A stretch of DNA of 64,000 nt from Chaetoderma sp. LZ-2023a (lineage: Eukaryota > Mollusca > Caudofoveata > Chaetodermatida > Chaetodermatidae): assembly GCA_034401795.1 (NCBI GenBank), contig CM067367.1:55120384-55184383 (forward strand). Reading direction: 5' to 3'. The notes under the pieces were generated by a model. It ran no database searches, had not been told where the DNA came from, and saw nothing but the letters and a program-made list of their open reading frames with translations. A program made the translations under genes and the position numbers. The stretch's first letter is position 1; each line of letters opens with the position of its first letter. This document shows positions 45,901 to 54,900 of the stretch, one piece after another.

Positions 45901-48900
45901 AGGGTGGTGCAGCCTGTATTATGTTGTAGTCCTGAATCAGGACTCCCGACAGCGCAATATATGATTCATTACAAATTATAATGTGTTATTTGTAGCCCTA
46001 TAAACATGTTCTCACTCTTCCTATGCACTAAGTCCATGTTTGGTTTGCCCTAATGCTCGAAGATCCTTTGAAGAACTGGAGGGTTGAGAGATCATTCTGT
46101 CAGCAGAATCCTCTGTCTGCGAGACAAAGCATCCACCAGAATGTTCAATCACCCAGGAATGTGAGCTGCTTTCAAAACAACTGAGTAATTCCTGCACCAT
46201 TGAATCAAGTGCCACACCTTCATACACAGTGTGGGTGACTTGGTGCCGCCGTGGCGATTTATGTATGATACTACTGTCAAATTGTCCGACCGTATCAATA
46301 TCACTGTGCCCCTGACTTTTGGAAGAAACTTTTCCAATGCCAGTTCCACTGCTATCATTTCCAACAGATTGATATGCAGCTGACTCGATTGGAGAGTCCA
46401 TGTGCTCGAAACCTGGTGTTCTCCCAGGCAGGTCAGCCCACACACACCTCCACCCCTCTCCAGCGATGCATCCGTGTATACGTACAGCTGGGGGCGGGGT
46501 AGCTGAAGCGAAACTCCTACCAGGAGATTCTGATGCATCTTCCACCATACAAGATGCGACATCATTGGCTCCCAGCGTACGGGATTACCTGCTCCTTGGA
46601 GACCATCATGCCCAGCAACTGAAGAAACCTCCTCGCCTGAATGTGGTTTCCCAATCAAAAACTCTCGAGGATGGCTAACAGACACCACTCTGGGCTCTGA
46701 CGGGTAAACCCTGCCTTCCTCGAGATCGAATCACATCCCCAAATAAACGAAGTATTGAGTGGATTGTCAACTCGGATATCTCCTTGTTGACTATCTCGCC
46801 TAGATCTGAAAGCAATTTCAGAGTCAGAGCAGTATCCACTCCTAACCTGGCTGGCGTGTCCACCTTGATAAGCCAATCGTCTATGTAGGTAGGGCTGCGC
46901 GGTTTGGCTTACAGCCATATCAGTTTCGATATGACTTTTCATATCGGTTTTAACCGAATATCGGTTTTATGGACATAAAACAAAAAATTTAAATGATAAA
47001 AATTAGCACGAAAACAGAACGTATTTTCATGCCCTGATACATTCGTAACGTTTTACGCCTTTAAAGCTTAATATACCTTATAATATCCATCATCGCGGGA
47101 GTGAAATTATTAAATAGACCGCCTAAATATTATGCACAGTTAAATAAACATAGTTTATTTTGTCAAAATTAATCATAAATCAGCAAAACAGGTTGCGAAA
47201 AGACATAAATCACGCGATTGTAATTAATTATGATGTAATTATCTCCCTTTCTTCTTTCATTTCCAATTCGGCCCGAGGACGAAATCATGCCTTGAAGAAA
47301 ATATTAACTGTAATATTGCGATCGCGAATTTCATAAGTTAATATGATATTGTGTATAGAAGATAACGTTTTAAAAATGGTTTGAGTAATAATTTTGTTTA
47401 AAATTATATCCTAATCAGCAAAATGTATTCAGCATTATATTTATTGGCGAGATTATGATGCATTCGGGCGATTTAGTGTTGGGACGACTTTGCATTATGT
47501 TAATTAGCCGGTGACGTAAATAAAATGGATGCCGTTGTTTAGAAATGTTTTCCCCGATACAAATTTTAATGACAAATTCCCACATTAGTATTGTATTTTA
47601 TATGGCAAATTTATCTGAGACTACCAGAGAAAAGACGAGTGGATATTTATTTCATTAATTCGCTGCTTGATTTCTCTCGGCGTACAGCGAGTTACACAAT
47701 ATGCGCAATTGGGGCGACGTTCAATTATTAGTTGCCCCGAACATAGCTTAATGGAAAGTATGGCCATTATTATTCATTACGATTTTCATGCTTGTTAGTA
47801 TCTTTTATTTTTAACAATCCTGATACGAAAAACCGAAAATATGTTCATATTCGGTTTTTCGATATTTATTTTTTATAATCGGTTATGAAACCGTCAGTGC
47901 AGGATATCGGTTTTAAATATGGTATCGGTATATCGCGCAGCCCTATATGTAGGTGTGAAGTGCCACGTTCTCTTTTCTGAGAAACGCTGTCAGCGCTAGG
48001 ACCACTCTGGTGAAAACCCTTGGGGCTGTCGACAGGCCGATTGGGAGGACTTCAAACGCCCATATCCGATTCTGAAACGTGAATCTCAGAAACCTGTTAC
48101 AACTCCTGTTCATTGGAATGTGGAAATATGCATCTCAAATCGATCGACACACAGCACATTCCTTTCCTCAATCCTGCCATTACTGATCTCCAAGTTTCCA
48201 TCTGACGTATGGCGTATGGATAAACCAATTCAATGGTCTGAGATTGAGTATGGGTCTCCATCCCCCTGTGCTCTTGGGGACAAGGAACATGTTTGATTAG
48301 AAGCCTGGAGTGTTCTGGTTTGCAGGTTTTATTGCTCCCTTCAGACGCAAACCTGACATTTCGTTTTGAATGGCTTCTAACTTGTCTGGCTCCCGTGGCA
48401 TGGGAGTCCAGACAGGTGCAAAAGACAGGTTTTGTGGTGGAAAATCCCACCACTCTGACATGTACCCCTGGGATATCCTTCCCAGGACTTGGGTTGCGCG
48501 ATTTTTACTTTGAAACATCGCGATCGATTTTATAAAAAAAAAATCATGATTTTCGATTAAATCGTAGGTCCAAATTCTCAAAAGTATAAACTGGGATAAG
48601 GTGACAAGTCACCAAAACTGGGACTTGGAAATTCTAGAAAAAGTTGCAAAAACAGCACGAAATTAGAACACAATTTCATGCGACAAATTCTTACCATCCT
48701 ACGTCTATGCTTAATGTATACCTTATATCCATCACTGCGTGAGTGAAATTATTAATTGGGACCACCTAAATATTGAATATAGTTTAATAAACATCGTTTA
48801 TTTCATCAAAATTTGACATAAAATGTTGTTGACTAAAAATATAAATCATACTTCGGCTTATAGTCTCCCTTTGTAGGACGAGTTTAGGTCATTACCCGTG

Positions 48901-51900
48901 TAGTGCGAAGACGCTAATATTAGTACCTGGGGACATACTGCGCAATCCATATACATAGGACGGTAGCTTTGAGTAGCTACGATAGTAACGGTGTAAACTC
49001 GTCCTATAGTGCAGTTTATAGTTGCTTTCAGAATGTACGATTTACATTTAAGAGTAATCAACAGAACGCACAATTAAAAATACAACAATCTGGAATGCTG
49101 TTGGGATATTTTCTTTAATTAGGCATGACAACCGAATCAAAAAGGAAAAATTAGTACACAGCCTGAAATTGCTAAAAGAATTAAAAAGAATTATGTTCAG
49201 TGATTATTGCCTAACACCCGGCAACTAAGTATATACTTGGTATTTCACGACAGACTCAGGGTCTGCAGCGAAAGAAAGAAAATTATATGGTGATTCGACG
49301 GAGTAACTAGCTGTTTTCTCAATGACAAAGGTGTCACCTAGCTATTGTTAGCTGATTTACCAGAGCTTTGTGTTTTGATTATGACTTAGTGAACACATGC
49401 GTGAAGCGATCAAGAAAAAACACAATGGATACATGCGCGATTGGATTATAACTGTATTCTTTTACTGCTGAATGATGAGTTTTAAAATCTTATAGTCTGT
49501 TCAATTTTTTCACGATTTTTTTTAATTACATCAAAATCGAGATTTTCGATTAAATACCCAGGACCAGACTGTCTGATGTCACACCTCACCAAGCCTCAAC
49601 GAAACGCATGAGCCTTCCACCCACTATAGACGCATTGACGCCTAATGTGGGTGTCAGGCTCGCGATCCGCTCCCCCCAACCCCCTCTTAATGAGAGAGAG
49701 AACCATTTAGGTCTTGGCTTGACAGGTCTAACTGGCACTGCTGTTCCTGTCGCACAGGAGCTGTCCAGGCAGGTACGAAAGGAGCTACCATACCCTCAGG
49801 TACGATCATCTCCCTTCTTTCCACCCTTCATGGACTTACCCTTGCCCTTCCCGCCTCTCGGGCGATCAGGAGCAACACTGGGTGGGAAGGAGCCTCCACA
49901 GCAGCAGGCGGCTGCGAAGGCCCAGCAATAGCAGAAGCTGACTTGGCTTTCGCCTTGCTCTTGTGCTTCTTTTTTTTCTTGGAGGAAGGTTGTCCAGTTA
50001 ATGGCTTGGCTACAGCCCCTAGTGCATGCGCCTGGCGCACTAGTTCTAGCTGTAGGTTAACTGCTAATCGATTCTGCGCTATGTTAGCAGTGTCCTCTAA
50101 GATGGCCCGCTCTTGGCCACCAAAGATGCTAGGACCGTTCGGGGGCGTTCCAAGCAAACGCTCCCTGACAGCCGTAGCCGGACGCATATGGTCAAGGACC
50201 ATCTGCCTCCTAGACTTCGTCACATGCGCTTGCACCCATAGACAGCACCAGGCCGTCATTAACACATGAAAGCACCACAGGTGGCCCGCCCCCGCTTCAG
50301 CCCACACCGACTGAAGAAGGCGATAAGAATGGTTGACAGCACTCATTGCTGCCCTCACCCCCCTCATCGCATAGGGACAGGACTTCGTCTTGGTGTACCT
50401 GAGACTTGTCCACCAGCGATGGGGCGGGGCCACCCGCTCCAGCACTCTGGACACCCAGCGCTCATCCTCGGTGACCGTTGGGACAACACCATACCTGTCA
50501 TATTCCCCCCGTGGAATTCGACACCTCGCCCGCACCTCCCTGGAGGCCGCAGGAAGCTGGCCCTTTGTCAGGAGTTACTTGCTATAAATAACATTAAATA
50601 ACTCCATAAACCTTGGATCCAGTCCAATAGACTGGATCCGGGCTGCGGGCAAGATCCCCGTCCCAATCGATGCCACTGATGGATGGGGTGCATCCTCCTC
50701 GGCCGTGGTCGAAAAACCACAGATGGGCCTACCCTGCCTAGCCAAGCCAGAGCCTCTGACCAATCTGTCTCCGAGGACACTCCCGTGAACACGTCAGGTG
50801 ACATGTTCACGGCCCTACCAGCAACGGCCTCCCGGCTATGAGCCATTGCTGATATGCCAGGAACTCTGGTACCGTACGGTTCCGCCGCCACCCCATGAAA
50901 AACACCAGTCCATGGAGTAGGCCCGCACGGAAAACCGTGCGGACCCGTAACGGTTGAAGAACCGTGGCCAAACACGGGTGCCAACGTCACCCCATGCCTG
51001 ACCGCCGGACCAGGCGAGATAGGTGAGTACCACGCCTGCCCACCCACACCCGTCACCGTGTCGGTTAGCGGCAAACCAACCATCACGGGACCAGTGCCCA
51101 GTAACGGGCCAAGCCAGACAGATGGAGGACGGCTCCATGCTCTCCACCCATGGCATCTCAGGCCGCAGCAATCTCTCCTCCTTGGCTTCCGCATCTTCAG
51201 ACCCCGAAGAGTCGTCACTAGACGAGGAAACCATGGAGCCGTCCTGGTGGACGGCTCCCACTGCCAGGGGGCCGTACGATATGGCTCCCTCGGTGGCCAG
51301 TCCAGATTCCTGTCCATGGACAGGGTCTGAATCAAACACGGGAAGAAACTGCCCTACAACTTTTGGCAGCAGGGACGACACCAGCGTGGGCAGAACACTA
51401 TGCAAGAAGCCTTGCATAGCAGGACCAAACCACACCGGCAGTGCCATTTCTGCCACCTCCGGTTGCAGACGTGGACCACCCCCAAGGGCCAAAACGGACG
51501 CTCCACGATTTGCTTTCGGACCGCCTGACCCCGCGTCAGACCATGCCAAGTCCTTCTGGGCAAGGAACTTAACCATCATGTCGGACGACCACACTGCACA
51601 AACGTTACACCTACTGTGAAGATTACATTTGGTACAACGGAAACAGACATGGTTCTTGAATAGAACCCTCATGAATTTATGGCACTCGTCACATGATGGC
51701 GGGGCTGGCTTGGCCTATAAGCACAAACCTACAATAAGCAAGCGGAATGAAACAGGAATGGAAGGCAGACAATTAATTTTCAAATATTTCGATCATAAAT
51801 TAACTGTTAACCTTCCCGCACCACTACAGCAAAGATCGCATTGATTATGATGACAAGAACGAAGCAGGCAATAATACACCCATACACTGATCCTCAAGGA

Positions 51901-54900
51901 TATATAACGGAACCAGGAATCATATCGCATAGCATTCGGGGTATAATTACTAATCAATATAAATTATATTCCTAACGAAGGCCAAAACGATATGTGAAGA
52001 AACAACAAAATGTAAACAAACTGCTGTAGCACACGGTAAAACCGCAGACCACAAATCTAAATCAAGAATTTTGAAACCACCGATCATTGCAAACAGATCG
52101 TGATAACACGCAAAACTTGAAAATTCCAAAGTTTTTTTGGTACCAATAAAGTATGCAGCACCCAGAATCAGATGCGCGAATTAATGAACCATTTTCTTCA
52201 CATAAAAATCCGACACAATACGGGTGTGACGTCACCCCCTCAGATGTTATGGAGAACGACATCAGCTGATTTTCGTGTTAAAACACCGTAAGGCCAACAC
52301 CGTATTCCATATCTGCCGATCGCCTGTTGGGGTTACAGGAAGGCGATCAATCTGGCATATTTCGTTGTTAACACACGTCCCAGATTCTTTGGGGTCAGAA
52401 ATTGGAACACGCAACACAGACAAAATTTTGAAGATCTAAGTCTTTTAACTATGGAATATCATGGAATTATACATCCTGGTGATCATCGGCTCCATCCATG
52501 GTAATCCAATATAATCCTTAGAGAGCGCACAAAGCTATCACAATTATACAGAAAAAGACGTAGATTAACTCAAGACTCCAACTGCTCAAAAAAGCATGTA
52601 GCTCTTGTTGCTATGCAAACAAGAATGAGCTTCATGGCAAACGGGTACTCGGCAGTTGGGAGCCGAGTACCCGGTTCCAGGAGTTGGTAAAGCTTACTAA
52701 GTCTATAGTCCTAGGGCCCAACTATCCAGGCTAGCTTGTATCAGAAGTAATAGAATGGTGAGTATTGATCGAAGGAGAACAGTCCGTCTCCGAAGAAGAC
52801 ATCCCCGTGAATACATCACCCGTTGATGTATTCACGGGTCTACCAGCATCGGCCTCCTGGCTAGGAGCCACCGCTGGTAAACCAGCAACACCGGTACCGC
52901 ACGGTCCTGCCGCCAACGCATGAAATGAACTGTTCCATGGAGTAGGCCTGCACGGAAAACCGTGCAGACCCGTAGCGGTTATGGAACCGTGGTCATACAA
53001 GGGCGCCAATGACACCCCATGTGTGGCCACTGGACCAGGCGAGATAGGTGTGTACCAAGCCTGACCAGCAACACCCATCACCATGTCGGTTGGTAGCAAA
53101 CCAACCAGCATTGGACGGGTGCACGGTACCGGTGTGGCCTCAACCACGGGTGGAGCAGCTGCCATGGCTTGCGCCAAGCCAGACAGATGGAGGGCGGTTC
53201 CATCCAGGACGGAATCGACCTACATGATCTCCACCTACGGTATCTCAGGCCGCAACAACCTCTCCTCTTTGGCCTCCTCATCCTCAGACCCCGAAGAGTC
53301 TTCACCGGACGAGGAAACACTGCAGCCGCCCTGGCGAATGGCTCCCATGCCCGACGGACCAGCCACCACTACTGGACCACCCTGGGGTGGCCGCAGAGAA
53401 GCAGTACCCACCAGGCCGGACCCTGCCGGGACCGCCAGGGAGCCATCTCGGTAGCCAGTCCAGAACCCTGTCCAAGGACAGGGTTTGTACTGGGCACGGA
53501 GAAAGATTGCCCTACAGTCTTCGGTATCAGAGACAACACCAGCGTGGGTAGGATCCTATGCTAAATTTTAGAGACTTAAGTCTCCATATATGCTAGAGAA
53601 TAACATGAAAGAATACAACCTGAGTTTCAGTAGCTCCTTCCATGGTAATCCAATTAATTCCTGACACGAAAACTTAGCTTAATTAGGCACAAAGACTTAA
53701 ACTTTGAGAAAACTCTAAGATTATTTCAATATGCAAAAAGCATGTATTGCTCTTGTTGCTATGCAAACAAGAATGAGTCTCACTGGCAGATGGGTACCCG
53801 GTTGTTGGGAGCTGTGTACCCGGTTCCAGGAGCCAATAAACCTTTCTAAATCTAGATTCCTAGAGCAGCTAACTAGTATTTTCAAAGAGTAATATAATGG
53901 TAAGTATTGATCAAAGGAGAATATAGGTTTGCACACCGTCTGTCCGTCCGAGTTATGCGCCCCCCCCCCCACCCCTTTCGACTTAAGAAATACGAAAAAT
54001 ATTAGCTTTCCGCACTTTTTTCTGCAGTCTTTCAAGATATTATACTGAGAACTGCTACATTGCTTTGTTATGAGAAGCTACAGACCAAGTTGGAGTTTCA
54101 GGCATATACGTAAATTTTTGTTGGAGTTATGCCCCCCCCCCCACCCCCTTTAACTTAGGAAATATGAAAAAATATCACCTTTTTTTTTTTTTTTAGTCTA
54201 AGGGGGTTACAGAGCAAGTTCGAGTTTCAGACATTTCTGTTAATTTTTCATGGAGTTATGCCCCTTTTGACTAAAATATTAGTTTTCCGCAGTCTATCAA
54301 GATATTATTCTGAGAATAACCCCATTGCTTTGTTATGAGAAGTTACAGAGCAAGTTCGAGTTTCAGGCGTTTGCGTAATTTTTTGATAGAGTTATATCCT
54401 CTTTCGACTTATGAAATACAAACTTTTTCATTCTCCTTCACCATATATAACTGAAACTTGGTTTATTGCTATCTTATGAGAAGTTACAGATCAAGTTCGA
54501 GTTTCAGTTTCTTCTGACAATTTTTAATGAAATTTTTGACTGTCAATCTCTACAGGGGACATGTATTGCAAAGCAATACTTACAGAATGCATGTTTAACT
54601 AGTGTCATCTATAAAACAGCAAGAAGTAACCAACTAACCATGCAATGAAACTTATTTGAGAGTATTGAACTTATCTGGCTGTTATATACTAAGCACTTGT
54701 TGTGTATTTTGTCACTAAAGGCACTTTGAAAATGATTTTGTTTCGCAATATTTCTAAAATTCTATTTCATCTGAATCATCAGTTTAGATTTTGAATATTA
54801 GATGGTTCATCAAACGGACATGCGCATCGCGAACTGGTTCGGTTCGTGAAAATCTTCACCAACCACAGCCCTAATAAATATCCACTACCTGGCCTACAGA

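Larger units (their letters stand above)
46700..49650 (-). pseudogene. DIRS reverse transcriptase, split by two hAT-like insertions
   Basis: Reverse transcriptase of the DIRS element. In minus-strand order: [12 protein letters not shown] and TSDSLVLG (about 49640-49565); insertion 49556-48489; [17 protein letters not shown] (about 48470); [24 protein letters not shown] with the first catalytic Asp (about 48140); the [16 protein letters not shown] helix (about 48030-48050); HTYI; insertion 47945-46891; and [16 protein letters not shown] (about 46880). The YIDD active site is thus cut between Ile and the Asp pair. Additional stops (for example TGA after VEAW) and frame changes are present. It continues into the RNase H domain. 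Confidence 0.88.
46010..51717 (-). mobile_element. DIRS-type retrotransposon relic (gag, RT, RNase H) with nested insertions
   Basis: In minus-strand order: gag-like region (51714-49828), RT (about 49700-46700) and RNase H (46688-46020). Subtracting the two inserted elements (47945-46891 and 49556-48489) restores a contiguous RT. The assignment to DIRS rather than Gypsy rests on the RT/RNase H motif style ([41 protein letters not shown]), with the WSL..P..FQRI..G.P..DL-type block after RNase H. No tyrosine recombinase or terminal repeats were found directly downstream. Numerous stops and shifts make it inactive. Confidence 0.85.

Noticed and set aside
46400-46678. Plus-strand open frame over the RNase H region
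   Set aside because: It is the antisense shadow of the DIRS RNase H, whose catalytic motifs are on the minus strand.
51023-51619. 198-codon plus-strand open frame over the gag region
   Set aside because: It is the antisense of the GC-rich gag relic. The zinc-finger module and the second gag copy support the minus strand.
46010-51717. Gypsy-type or retrovirus-like element
   Set aside because: No protease or DDE integrase motif was found. RT/RNase H style and a nearby tyrosine recombinase favour DIRS, and no LTR pair was seen.
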